Origin: Bidens hawaiensis
Taxonomy: Eukaryota > Streptophyta > Magnoliopsida > Asterales > Asteraceae
Direction of reading: 5' to 3'
NCBI GenBank assembly: GCA_021521415.1
Contig: JAIQDT010000168.1
Coordinates: forward strand, 1,682,501 to 1,746,500
Length of the DNA stretch: 64,000 nucleotides
Shown here one piece after another: positions 22,176 to 35,056 of the stretch (position 1 is its first letter; the number at the start of each line of letters is the position of its first letter). A program made the position numbers and the translations under genes. A model generated the notes under the pieces. That model was not told where the DNA came from. It saw only the letters and a program-made list of their open reading frames with translations, and ran no database searches.

Positions 22176-23689
22176 GCAAACCTGCTGAGAGGGGAAATTG
22201 GGGCAGATCTAAACGCGGTTCAAAATGGAAGGATTCGGATAACCTGCGGATCGAAGTTTTTGAAACAAACGTATGTGAATTGCGTTTGAATTTTGAAAAA
22301 GATGCGGAGTGATTAAAATGGGGGGAAAGGGAGTTAAAGCTTTATGACTTGTACCATATGTTAGAATTGGTGTAAAACTCTTAATTTTAAGAGATTTGGT
22401 AGAATTACTATTTTGTCCTTCCTATATTCATTTTAAAATAGTATAGATATACACATATATTTTATATATTTACTTCTATATTACCAACATATATATTTTC
22501 CTACCTTATCATCAATTATGCAAATAAAACACTTAAGTAATTTCTTAAAATTGTTTATTAATTATTAATTTAATATTTAAATGTAATTATAGTCAAACCT
22601 CTTTTTATTTGCTTAATTATTTAAGTCTTTCTAAAATTTTACAATACTTATGTTAAATTGTAATATTTTACCGATTTTGTCGGTTTAGCGTTTAACGGTG
22701 AATTGTTTAATGCTTTTATTAAAAATTAATCTTTTTAACTAGAAATACAGTTTTTATAGCTGAAGTAAATGTGTTTTATAATTTAGTTTGTAAAAATATA
22801 TTTGTTGTCGGTTTAGTTTAAATTTAGTACAAATAGTCATTTTTAACGTTTTCTCGTCGTATTTCGCGACTTGACTCGTTTATTGTCAAGTTTTATCATC
22901 TTGACCACTTTACAGACATTATATGGTGTAATGTATATGAGTTTTTACGTTTTAGGGTCTCTTTTATTTCAGCTCCTAAAATCTTTGTCCGTTAACTTTA
23001 AAAAGGCGATTTTTCGACTAGTTAAGTAATCGACACTCATTTTAAAGCAAATAAAGCATGTATAACATATAACATATCAAATCTACTTATTATAAACATG
23101 CAAAAATATATAAATTTCCAGAATTAATATTATGTCATATATTTCATATTTTATTAGTTAAAACATGCATTTATTACATATCATAAATTTATTATGTCAC
23201 ACATCATTAACCATAGTTATGATATTAATTTCTAATGATTTATAACTTTTAATGTACTTAAGAAATCAGATTTTATTCCATTTCTTTTTTAGCCTATTTA
23301 TTATTTTTATTATATAACTTAAAGTATTACTTTTCCAAGATTTATCCTAGCTTTTTATAATAACTTTTTGTATACTTTTACTTTCTTGTCTTTCAACTTA
23401 TTAATATTATTTTATTAATCCATGTCAACTATTTTCAAATAATATTTACAAGTTTGCTAGTAACAATTCAAATTTAAACATAACAATCTTAAGTATATTA
23501 CATGCATGTATAGTTTATGTGTTTCTATTAACAAGAACATATATCTAAGTTAATGTTATTACTAATCTTGTATTATTATCATATCATTCTTATTTTTGTC
23601 AAGAGTCATATATGTATATCATCAATATACACACGTATGTGTAACATTAACCATTTGAAATCATACATATTCATACTCTCTCTCTAACT

Positions 23690-23723
23690 CAAGGCTATCT
23701 CTCTCTCTCTCTCTCTCTCTCTC

Positions 23724-23766
<43 letters not shown>
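23690..23766. repeat. (CT)n(AT)n microsatellite in LTR A
   Basis: About 17 CT repeats then about 19 AT repeats. The same site in the other units is shorter: 28,743-28,790 (B), 33,769-33,824 (C) and 35,824-35,858 (D). It is a length marker for the order of unit duplication. Confidence 0.8.
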
Positions 23767-23768
<2 letters not shown>

Positions 23769-25183
23769 TTGTATTAACATCTTTTAATCTCATTTTTAAT
23801 CTTTTTAGATCTTAAAATCACCAAACCAAGCTTAACAATATGAATATGGAAGTGATATGTATGTGTGTATGTATGCATATGTCGATTCGGGTTCCACATA
23901 CACACACATAACCCACGCGTTATATATGCACACACATACATGTTGTAATCTTCCATTTTCAAATTAGTTTAAGGGTTTGGTTACTTGTGTGAACCCTTTT
24001 AAGATGCAAGAACAAGTATATTGCATCCAAAACCTAATGAATGAAACTAGGGTTTCGGATTTACCTTAGGGTTTTAGAGAGGGGTGTAAGGAAGTAAGAT
24101 TGATGGTCTCTAAGTGTATGCTCAAGCTTGAATCTTCCTAACCTTGCTTCTAACTCATCTTTCTTGATTTAATATTAGGGTTTTGATTATGATTTGGATA
24201 ATAATATGAAATTGAAAGAGAGAGAAAGGGTGGGGGTGGGGTTCGGCCGCAAGAAGGAGGAAGGGAGGGAGAGAATGAGTGGTGATTTATGTTGGAAGGT
24301 GTAGTGGGTTATAATTAGAGTTTCAAGGACAAGTGTATTGATGCATGTACATGGTTTGTTTACTTGGAAAAGCAAGAATCTTACAACACACTCAAGCTTG
24401 GTTTAGGATGGTGATGGTGGATGGCTAAGGGGGGGGGGGGGGTGTTGGGTAAATACTTTATTTTTTGTTTATTTAATTAACAACATGTATTTTATTTACC
24501 CCTTTGATCATATTTTATAAAATACAACTAGCTAGGTTTAGTTTTGTGTAAAACCAATCACATATCTGAATTCCTCGTAAAATTAGCTTCGAAACCATAT
24601 AAAGATGTAAATTTTTGGAGTTAGTTGGTTTAGGGTCCTTACGGTGAGCCCAACTGGCTTCTACTCGCTTATTTTCTAAATTTCGTGAATCGACCATTCC
24701 AAAATTATGTTTATGGCTTAATATTAATATATTTACTGAGTTTATATTATTTTAGGTCATTCCCGACCGTTTAGGAATTTATTTGGACTTTTAACCTTAC
24801 CCGGGTCGCTGTTTGTGTCAGTTTTGACAGTATTCTATACGCGCCAAAACTTAACTTTTTAAACACAATAAAATATAATATTCATATTCTTAGTCTTTAA
24901 ACTATAATATTATTATTTTATTTTCCATAATACGAGATTACACAATAAACACGGATTACATTAGCAACGGATTAGTCTTAATATGTTAAACATCCAAAAT
25001 TTGGTACCGATACATATTGGCACCTATATTGTCTTAGAATTTTTCTAAACACAGTACAAATAGGCCTAAAGTGCCTATGGAACATACAAGGAAATATACA
25101 AACAAACAAACATCAAAAGAAAATAACATCCCATTCCTCATCAGCATCACTTCCCCTTAGCTACTAATACCCATTACCACCGA

Positions 25184-26049
25184 TCATGGACCTGGTGGTG
25201 GCGGCAATCCCAATACCCTCCTAATGTGAGTCATGTGTGCCTCAACCCTCCTAAACCTCTGCATAATAGTGGAGAATGTCTGGAAATCAAAGATATCTGT
25301 CGTCTCCAAATGGGTTATGCGACTACAAAGGTGATTGATAGCAGAGTCTTGAGTGGCTAGCCTGTCCTTAATGTGACTCATGTGACGGTCGCATGGAGAG
25401 CATCGTTCCACCCAGTAAATGAAGGACCAGTACCACCTTCCACAGGTCCCTTACCCCTTCGGGTGTACACCTTAAGTGGTTTAGGTGTCACCGGTTCAAG
25501 AGAAGAGTTCGCGGTCGGTGGTGGTGGAGCAGGGGTAGCAGTGACCGGAGTAGTAGGTGTAGCAGACATAGGTAGAGCTAGTACAGGCTGTGAGGTCATT
25601 GGGGATGGACTACCAGTAGGTGCGGAGGCAAGTACCGCTGCCTTAGCGGATTCCACAGCAGCTAGAGCCGTCATGGCCTCCTCAGACAAAGTGAACTCAG
25701 CCCCAAGTGTCTCAGCTCTCCAGAAAGAGTCACCAGTCTCCATGGTGATCCGTCTGAATTTGATGGCTGGGGGTAGGGTAACTGAGGGTGTAGCAGTCTT
25801 AACAAGTGGAGGTGCCCCTTCGGCTTCTACCCAGCCATTGTTCGAACCAATAGCCAAAGTACTCATGTGGCCGAAAGTGGAGAAGTTGCCCGATGGGGGC
25901 GGGTGAGTGAGCTGTCGGAATGCAGCTTGTGCCACATCTAGGTGCTGCTCTAGTGTCGCCTCTAGTACTGACTTCGGGGAAGGTATATCCCTCGCCTCGT
26001 AATTGGAGTCAGTGTCGGAAAGGTCAACGATATTCCTAGGTTCAGACAT
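25184..26049 (-). CDS. gag-like protein of the non-autonomous element, copy A (two overlapping frames)
   Basis: The ATG at 26,049 gives a 223-residue frame to 25,378, starting MSEPRNIVDLSDTDSNYEA. It is acidic at first, then Ala/Pro/Thr-rich (PVTATPAPPPPTANSSLEPV), then basic (KPLKVYTRRGKG). A second frame overlaps from 25,411 to a stop at 25,184, with HMSHIKDRLATQDSAINHL, HLETTDIFDFQTFSTIMQRF and RRVLGLPPPPGP, which looks helical. Copy B preserves both frames and the overlap. I recognise no zinc knuckle or classical gag core, so gag is inferred from place (just after the primer site, only ORF). Its product would be supplied with enzymes in trans by a related chromovirus. A frameshift mutation before amplification is the simplest account of the two frames. 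Confidence 0.5.
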
Positions 26050-26233
26050 CTATGACATAAGACCAAAAATTTGTGCTAAGTAATCATATACTATAATCTA
26101 TAATTAAACAAAATAAAATTAACTTTTTCATTTATCTTAGCTTCGTGAAGTGGGAAAATTAAGGTTGTGTTTAAATATTCAAGTTATAGTTTATAAAATT
26201 TTCACCAAAAAATTCTAATTCGCTATAACCGTT

Positions 26234-26247
26234 GGCTCTATTACCAA
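26234..26247 (-). promoter_or_regulatory. primer-binding site, copy A/B border
   Basis: The minus strand reads TTGGTAATAGAGCC four bases after the LTR B end (GGTGTGACA). This is one base-pair change plus a shift from the common initiator-Met tRNA site TTGGTATCAGAGCC. An identical site is at 31,254-31,267 by LTR C. Confidence 0.6.
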
Positions 26248-26251
26248 CTTC

Positions 26252-28743
26252 TGTCACACCCCGAAAACTTAACTTAGCTGCGGAAGTCTTAATTAAGGCG
26301 TTCGAGTGGTGACAGAAGCCGATCAGCCATACAATATTTAAACTCACGCATTAATATACAAGTTGGACATTTATTATTGAAAACACAAGTTTCAAATCAT
26401 CAGACTACATATTATTTTGAAACATTATGTCCAACTGTCGGGATCTAGAATCTCGCATTTTCCCATGTTTTCTTCACGAAGCACCAAGTTTCCTTTACCT
26501 GAAAAACATGTATAAAATATACGTCAACACAAAGGTTGGAGAGTTCTCAATAATATAAAACATCATTTTCATTAAATTTTCACTTTCTCCATTTTAAAAC
26601 AATTTTGTACATACAAAATCTAAATTTATGTTTTACCTTGACCCCACGAAACCAAGGTCAACTTACACGAAAGTTGTTTAAAAATCATATAGTCGCCTCA
26701 ACGACAAACCAAATGGACACCCTTCGTATTACAACAATTGTTCTCGAAATATAACAATTTATTCTTCAACATCTGTGAGAGTTATAAACTAGCAAGGAAT
26801 ATAACAAATGTAATGCTACAAAACCTGTAATCAAAGCGTACTATAATTCAAAATATTTCCCCCCCAACATTTAACCAGCGCGACTGGTCAGTAGGCAGGG
26901 CGTCACCCGAAAGATCTATAAATATTTCTATGCCTTTTTACAGTTAATGACTATAAGACTGCCTCAATCCCACAACATTTATTCAAGTCAGCCCGACCAC
27001 ATTAATCAACGTCGATCAAATTTAAAGCCCTTACAATACACAATTGTTAAGATAATAAAATTTGTTTTTGACACAAACGTGTTTCCTCCCCGAAAACATT
27101 TATAAATCATTTAAAATATTTAAAATAGTTGGGTTTTCAAAGAAACTCACCTTGACTGTTACTGTCGGTTTTCGTTCACGTCTCGTGTCCTATTCATTTA
27201 GTACACGTTTTTAATAATTTATTCCCATAATAATCTTAAGTTGTTCTTTCAACTTAAAGCGTTCACACCACTATTTCAGTCTTTCCGAAAACGTTCAAGT
27301 TTTTTATTAGTTTTAGTGTTCAACGACCCACTGACGGATTTGGTTTGGTTAAGTCCATATTATATATTCACTCAAGCACATATATGTCATAAGCACACAC
27401 AAACACGCATATATATATACACATATATTTTATATATTTACTTCTATATTACCAACATATTATAAGTGCGCGCGCGCACACACACACACTTATATATATA
27501 TACACATATATTTTAAATATTTACTTCTATATTACCAACATATATATTTTCCTACCTTATCATCAATTATGCAAATAAAACAATTAAGTACTTTCTTAAA
27601 ATTGTTTATTAATTATTAATTTAATATTTAAATGTAATTATAGTCAAACCTCTTTTTATTTGCTGAGTAATTTAAGTCTTTCCAAAATTTACAATACTTA
27701 TATTAATTTGTAACATTTTACCGGTTTTGTCGTTTTAGCTTTTAACGGTTAATTGTTTAATATTTTTATTAAAAATTAATCTTTTTAACTAGAAATACAG
27801 TTTTTATAGCTGAAGTAAATGTGTTTTATAATTTAGTTTGTAAAAATATATTTGTTGTTGGTTTATTTTATATTTAGTACAAATAGTCATTTTTAACGTT
27901 TTCTCGTCGTATTTCGCGACTTGACTCGTTTATTGTCAAGTTTTATCATCTTGACCTCTTTACAGACATTATATGGTGTAATGTATATGAGTTTTTACGT
28001 TTTAGGGTCTCTTTTATTTCAGCTCCTAAAATCTTTGTCGGTTAGCTTTAAAAAGGCGATTTTTCGACTAGTTAAGTAATCGACACTCATTTTAAAGCAA
28101 ATAAAGCATGTATAACATATAACATATCAAATCTACTTATAAACATGCAAAAATATATAAATTTCCAGAATTAATTTTATGTCATATATTTCATATTTTA
28201 TTAGTTAAAACATGCATTTATTACATATCATAAGTTTATTATGTCACACATCATTAACCATAGTTATGATATTAATTTCTAATGATTTATAACTTTTAAT
28301 GTACTTAAGAAATCAGATTTTATTCCATTTCTTTTTTAGCCTATTTATTATTTTTATTATATAACTTAAAGTATTACTTTTCCAAGATTTATCCTAGCTT
28401 TTTATAATAACTTTTTGTACACTTTTACTTTCTTGTCTTTCAACTTATTAATATTATTTTATTAATCCATGTCAACTATTTTCAAATAATATTTACAAGT
28501 TTGCTAGTAACAATTCAAATTTAAACATAACAATCTTAAGTATATTACATGCATGTATAGTTTATGTGTTTCTATAACAAGAACATATATCTAAGTTAAT
28601 GTTATTACTAATCTTGTAATATTATCATATCATTCTTATTTTTGTCAAGAGTCATATATGTATATCATCAATATACACACGTACGTGTAACATTAACCAT
28701 TTGAAATCATACATATTCATACTCTCTCTCTAACTCAAGGCTA

Positions 28744-28788
<45 letters not shown>

Positions 28789-30000
28789 CTTTGTATTAAC
28801 ATCTTTTAATCTCATTTTTAATCTTTTTAGATCTTAAAATCACCAAACCAAGCTTAACAATATGAATATGGAAGTGATATGTATGTGTGTATGTATGCAT
28901 ATGTCGATTCGGGTTCCACATACACACACATAACCCACGCGTTATATATGCACACACATACATGTTGTAATCTTCCATTTTCAAATTAGTTTAAGGGTTT
29001 GGTTACTTGTGTGAACCCTTTTAAGATGCAAGAACAAGTATATTGCATCCAAAACCTAATGAATGAAACTAGGGTTTCGTATTTACCTTAGGGTTTTAGA
29101 GAGGGGTGTAAGGAAGTAAGATTGGTGGTCTCTAAGTGTATGCTCAAGCTTGAATCTTCCTAACCTTGCTTCTAACTCATCTTTCTTGATTTAATATTAG
29201 GGTTTTGATTATGATTTGGATAATAATATGAAATTGAAAGAGAGAGAAGGGGTGGGGGTGGGGTTCGGCCGCAAGAAGGAGGAAGGGAGGGAGAGAATGG
29301 GTGGTGATTTATGTTGGAAGGTGTAGTGGGTTATAATCAGAGTTTCAAGGACAAGTGTATTGATGCATGTACATGGTTTGTTTACTTGGAAAAGCAAGAA
29401 TCTTACAACACACTCAAGCTTGGTTTAGGATGGTGATGGTGGATGGCTAGGGGGGGGGGGTGTTGGGTAAATACTTTATTTTTTGTTTATTTAATTAACA
29501 ACATGTATTTTATTTACCCCTTTGATCATATTTTATAAAATACAACTAGCTAGGTTTAGTTTTGTGTAAAACCAATCACATATCTGAATTCCTCGTAAAA
29601 TTAGCTTCGAAACCATATAAAGATGTAAATTTTTGGAGTTAGTTGGTTTCGGGTCCTTACGGTGAACCCAACTGGCTTATACTCGCTTATTTTCTAAATT
29701 TCGTGAATCGACCATTCCAAAATTATGTTTATGGCTTAATATGAATATATTTACTGAGTTTATATTATTTTAGGTTATTCCCGACCGTTTAGGAATTTAT
29801 TTGGACTTTTAACCTTATCCGGGTCGCTGTTAGTGTCAGTTTTGACAGTATTCTATACGCGCCAAAACTTAACTTTTTAAACACAATAAAATATAAAATT
29901 CATATTCTTAGAGTCTGTAAACTATAATATTATTATTTTATTTTCCATAATACGAGATTACACGATAAACACGGATTACATTAGCAACGGATTAGTCTTA
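26252..30000 (-). repeat. LTR B (shared middle LTR)
   Basis: Starts + strand TGTCACACCCCGAAAACTT and matches A, C and D at about 97-99 percent by eye. A (CG)n(CA)n run is at 27,468-27,490, CT/AT at 28,743-28,790 and poly-G at about 29,450. At its upper end, where LTR D has AAAGCTCGGTTGTCACA, it instead passes into ATATGTTAAACATTC, so about 18 terminal bases are missing. Confidence 0.7.
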
Positions 30001-31271
30001 ATATGTTAAACATTCAAAATTTGGTACCGATACATATTGGCACCTATATTGTCTTAGAATTTTCCTAAACACAGTACAAATAGGCCTAAAGTGCCTATGG
30101 AACAGACAAGGAAATATACAAACAAACAAACATCAAAAGAAAATAACATCCCATTCCTCATCAACATCACTTCCCCTTAGCTACTAATACCCATTACCAC
30201 CGATCATGGACCTGGTGGTGGCGGCAATCCCAATACCCTCCTAATGTGAGTCATGTGAGCCTCAACCCTCCTAAACCTCTGCATAATAGTGGAGAATGTC
30301 TGGAAATCAAAGATATCTGTCGTCTCCAAATGGGTTATGCGACTACAAAGGTGATTGATAGCAGAGTCTTGAGTGGCTAGTCTGTCCTTAATGTGACTCA
30401 TGTGACGGTCGCATGGAGAGCATCGTTCCACCCAGTAGATGAAGGACCAGTACCACCTTCCACAGGTCCCTTACCCCTTCGGGTGTACACCTTAAGTGGT
30501 TTAGGTGTCACCGGTTCAAGAGAAGAGTTCGCGGTCGGTGGTGGTGGAGCAGGGGTAGCAGTGACCGGAGTAGTAGGTGTAGCAGACATAGGTAGAGCTA
30601 GTACAGGCTGTGAGGTCATTGGGGATGGACTACCAGTAGGTGCGGAGGCAAGTACCGCTGCCTTAGCGGATTCCACAGCAGCTAGAGCCGTCATGGCCTC
30701 CTCAGACAAAGTGAACTCAGCCCCAAGTGTCTCAGCTCTCCAGAAAGAGTCACCAGTCTCCATGGTGATCCGTCTGAATTTGATGGCTGGGGGTAGGGTA
30801 ACTGAGGGTGTAGCTGTCTTAACAAGTGGAGGTGCCCCTTCGGCTTCTACCCAGCCATTGTTCGAACCAATAGCCAAAGTACTCATGTGGCCGAAAGTGG
30901 AGAAGTTGCCCGATGGGGGCGGGTGAGTGAGCTGTCGGAATGCAGCTTGTGCCACATCTAGGTGCTGCTCTAGTGTCGCCTCTAGTACTGACTTCGGGGA
31001 AGGTATATCCCTCGCCTCGTAATTGGAGTCAGGGTCGGAAAGGTCAACGATATTCCTAGGTTCAGACATCTATGACATAAGACCAAAAATTTGTGCTAAG
31101 TAATCATATACTATAATCTATAATTAAACAAAATAAAATTAACTTTTTCATTTATCTTAGCTTCGTGAAGTGGGAAAATTAAGGTTGTGTTTAAATATTC
31201 AAGTTATAGTTTATAAAATTTTCACCAAAAAATTCTAATTCGCTATAACCGTTGGCTCTATTACCAACTTC
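30001..31271 (-). other. internal region B of the gag-only element
   Basis: Second copy of the 1,271-bp internal region, offset exactly 5,020 from internal A, with the same truncated border on its lower side. Confidence 0.65.
30204..31069 (-). CDS. gag-like protein, copy B
   Basis: Same layout as copy A: a 223-residue frame (31,069-30,398) overlapped by a 75-residue frame (30,431-30,204). I count two residue changes in the long frame (Thr to Pro near residue 13 and Phe to Ser near residue 213) and none in the short one, so the duplication is recent or the frames are constrained. The 177-residue + strand frame across it is an antisense shadow. Confidence 0.5.
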
Positions 31272-33768
31272 TGTCACACCCCGAAAACTTAACTTAGCTG
31301 CGGAAGTCTTAATTAAGGCGTTCGAGTGGTGACAGAAGCCGATCAGCCATACAATATTTAAACTCACGCATTAATATACAAGTTGGACATTTATTATTGA
31401 AAACACAAGTTTCAAATCATCAGACTACATATTATTTTGAAACATTATGTCCAACTGTCGGGATCTAGAATCTCGCATTTTCCCATGTTTTCTTCACGAA
31501 GCACCAAGTTTCCTTTACCTGAAAAACATGTATAAAATATACGTCAACACAAAGGTTGGAGAGTTCTCAATAATATAAAACATCATTTTCATTAAATTTT
31601 CACTTTCTCCATTTTAAAACAATTTTGTACATACAAAATCTAAATTTATGTTTTACCTTGACCCCACGAAACCAAGGTCAACTTACACGAAAGTTGTTTA
31701 AAAATCATATAGTTGCCTCAACGACAAACCAAATGGACACCCTTCGTATTACAACAATTGTTCTCGAAATATAACAATTTATTCTTCAACATCTGTGAGA
31801 GTTATAAACTAGCAAGGAATATAACAAATGTAATGCTACAAAACCTATAATCAAAGCGTACTATAATTCAAAATATTTCCCCCCCAACATTTAACCAGCG
31901 CGACTGGTCAGTAGGCAGGGCGTCACCCGAAAGATCTATAAATATTTCTATGCCTTTTTACAGTTAATGACTATAAGACTGCCTCAATCCCACAACATTT
32001 ATTAAAGTCAGCCCGACCACATTAATCAACGTCGATCAAATTTAAAGCCCTTACAATACACAATTGTTAAGATAATAAAATTTGTTTTTGACACAAACGT
32101 GTTTCCTCCCCGAAAACATTTATAAATCATTTAAAATATTTAAAATAGTTGGGTTTTCAGAGAAACTCACCTTGACTGTTACTGTCGGTTTTCGTTCACG
32201 TCTCGTGTCCTATTCATTTAGTACACGTTTTTAATAATTTATTCCCATAATAATCTTAAGTTGTTCTTTCAACTTAAAGCGTTCACACCACTATTTCAGT
32301 CTTTCCGAAAATGTTCAAGTTTTTTATTAGTTTTAGTGTTCAACGACCCACTGACGGATTTGGTTTGGTTAAGTCCATATTATATATTCACTCAAGCACA
32401 TATATGTCATAAGCACACACAAACACGCATATATATATACACATATATTTTATATATTTACTTCTATATTACCAACATATTATAAGCGCGCGCGCGCACA
32501 CACACACACACATATATATATATACACATATATTTTATATATTTACTTCTATATTACCAACATATATATTTTCCTACCTTATCATCAATTATGCAAATAA
32601 AACAATTAAGTACTTTCTTAAAATTGTTTATTAATTATTAATTTAATATTTAAATGTAATTATAGTCAAACCTCTTTTTATTTGCTGAGTAATTTAAGTC
32701 TTTCCAAAATTTACAATACTTATGTTAATTTGTAACATTTTACCGGTTTTGTCGGTTTAGCTTTTAACGGTTAATTGTTTAATATTTTTATTAAAAATTA
32801 ATCTTTTTAACTAGAAATACAGTTTTTATAGCTGAAGTAAATGTGTTTTATAATTTAGTTTGTAAAAATATATTTGTTGTTGGTTTATTTTATATTTAGT
32901 ACAAATAGTCATTTTTAACGTTTTCTCGTCGTATTTCGCGACTTGACTCGTTTATTGTCAAGTTTTATCATCTTGACCTCTTTACAGACATTATATGGTG
33001 TAATGTATATGAGTTTTTACGTTTTAGGGTCTCTTTTATTTCAGCTCCTAAAATCTTTGTCGGTTAGCTTTAAAAAGGCGATTTTTCGACTAGTTAAGTA
33101 ATCGACACTCATTTTAAAGCAAATAAAGCATGTATAACATATAACATATCAAATCTACTTATTATAAACATGCAAAAATATATAAATTTCCAGAATTAAC
33201 ATTATGTCATATATTTAATATTTTATTAGTTAAAACATGCATTTATTACATATCATAAGTTTATTATGTCACACATCATTAACCATAGTTATGATATTAA
33301 TTTCTAATGATTTATAACTTTTAATGTACTTAAGAAATCCGATTTTATTCCATTTATTTTTTAGCCTATTTATTATTTTTATTATATAACTTAAAGTATT
33401 ACTTTTCCAAGATTTATCCTAGCTTTTTATAATAACTTTTTGTATACTTTTACTTTCTTGTCTTTCAACTTATTAATATTATTTTATTAATCCATGTCAA
33501 CTATTTTCAAAAAATATTTACAAGTTTGGTAGTAACAATTCAAATTTAAACATAACAATCTTAAGTATATTACATGCATGTATAGTTTATTTGTTTCTAT
33601 TAACAAGAACATATATCTAAGTTAATGTTATTACTAATCTTGTATTATTATCATATTATTCTTATTTTTGTCAAGAGTCATATATGTATATCATCAATAT
33701 ACACACGTATGTGTAACATTAACCATTTGAAATCATACATATTCATACCCTCTCTCTAACTCAAGGCT

Positions 33769-33824
<56 letters not shown>

Positions 33825-34901
33825 TTGTATTAACATCTTTTAATCTCATTTTTAATCTTTTTAGATCTTAAAATCACCAAACCAAGCTTAACAATATGAA
33901 TATGGAAGTGATATGTATGTGTGTATGCATGCATATGTCGATTCGGGTTCCACATACACACACATAACCCACGCGTTACATATGCACACACATACATTTT
34001 GTAATCTTCCATTTTCAAATTAGTTTAAGGGTTTGGTTGCTTGTGTGAACCCTTTTAAGATGCAAGAACAAGTATATTGCATCCAAAACCTAATGAATGA
34101 AACTAGGGTTTCGGATTTACCTTAGGGTTTTAGATAGGGGTGTAAGGAAGTAAGATTGATGGTCTCTAAGTGTATGCTCAAGCTTGAATCTTCCTAACCT
34201 TGCTTCTAACTCATCTTTCTTGATTTAATATTAGGGTTTTGATTATGATTTAGATAATAATATGAAATTGAAAGAGAAAGAAGGGGTGGGGTTGGGGTTC
34301 GGCCGCAAGAAGGAGGAAGGGATGGAGAGAATGGGTGGTGATTTATGTTGGAAGATGTAGTGGGTTATAATCAGTTTCAAGGACAAGTGTCTTGATGCAT
34401 GTACATGGTGTGTTTACTTTGAAAAGCAAGAGTCTTACAACACACTCAAGCTTGGTTTAGGATGGTGATGGTGGATGGCTAGGGGGGGGGGGGGAGTGTT
34501 GGGTAAATACTTTATTTTTTGTTTATTTAATTTTTGGAGTTAGTTGGTTTCGGGTCCTTACGGTGAGCCCAACTGGCTTCTACTCGCTTATTTTCTAAAT
34601 TTCGTGAATCGACCATTCCAAAATTATGTTTATGGCTTAATATTAGTATATTTACTGAGTTTATATTATTTTAGGTCATTATCGACCGTTTAGGAATTTA
34701 TTTGGACTTTTAACCTTACCCGGGTCGCTGTTAGTGTCAGTTTTGACAGTATTCTATACGCGCCAAAACTTAACTTTTTAAACACAATAAAATATAATAT
34801 TCATATTCTTAGAGTCTTTAAACTATAATATTATTATTTTATTTTCCATAATACGAGATTACACGATAAAAACGGATTACATTAGCAACGGATTAGTCTT
34901 A
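31272..34901 (-). repeat. LTR C
   Basis: Starts TGTCACACCCCG and is nearly identical to LTR B. It lacks about 140 bases near 34,528, where TTTATTTAAT runs straight into TTTTTGGAGTTAG. (CG)n(CA)n at 32,486-32,510 and CT/AT at 33,769-33,824. Confidence 0.7.
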
Positions 34902-35056
34902 ATATGTTAAACATCCAAAATTTGGTACCGATACAAATTGGCACCTATATTGTCTTAGAATTTTCCTAAACACAGTACAAATAGGCCTAAAGTGCCTATG
35001 GAACATACAAGGAAATATACAAACAAACAAACACCAAAAGAAAATAACATCCCATT
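34902..35056 (-). other. internal region C stub with recombination breakpoint
   Basis: The first 155 bases of the internal region match A and B up to AACATCCCATTC, then the sequence jumps into the middle of an LTR (AGCTCCTAAAATC, matching 28,020). The gag-like gene is lost from this unit. Confidence 0.65.

Larger units (their letters stand above)
17789..22447 (-). mobile_element. non-autonomous Helitron carrying gene fragments
   Basis: On the minus strand the 5' end is A|TCTATACTATTTT at 22,447. The 3' end is CGCATCGCGTGCG (short hairpin), a few bases, then CTAG|T at 17,789. TC...hairpin...CTRR between host A and T, with no target duplication, is the Helitron signature. Units B and C show the empty site within the same AT/CA-rich stretch. 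Length is 4,659 bp. No Rep or helicase coding was seen. It carries exon-like pieces on the same strand, including SIN3-like exons (21,788-22,175), an unidentified exon (20,731-20,916) and others, typical of Helitron gene capture. Confidence 0.7.
16611..24980 (-). repeat. LTR A (3' outer LTR), interrupted by a Helitron
   Basis: The left part 16,611-17,788 matches the start of LTR B (26,252-27,420) and the right part 22,448-24,980 matches 27,480-30,000. Its outer end reads TTTCACACCCCG where B and C read TGTCACACCCCG, one substitution. It contains CT/AT (23,690-23,765) and poly-G (about 24,429) microsatellites and no supported gene. The small minus ORFs in it recur only because the whole LTR recurs. 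Confidence 0.7.
24981..26251 (-). other. internal region A of the gag-only element
   Basis: A 1,271-bp segment between LTR A and LTR B that holds one gag-like gene and a primer site at the LTR B edge. On the LTR A side there is no purine-rich tract and no TG terminus, so this junction is a deletion rather than a normal internal/3' LTR border. Confidence 0.6.

Noticed and set aside
23774..23962. 62-residue minus ORF (MKMEDYN...) recurring at 28,796, 33,830 and 35,864
   Set aside because: It lies in LTR sequence over ACACAC/ATGTATGT repeats. Recurrence is explained by LTR copies, and there is no start context or homology.
25373..25906. 177-residue + strand ORF repeated at 30,393-30,926
   Set aside because: It is the antisense shadow of the gag-like ORF. 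It recurs only because the whole 5,020-bp unit recurs, and its Val/Gly/Ala bias mirrors Pro/Ala/Thr codons on the other strand.
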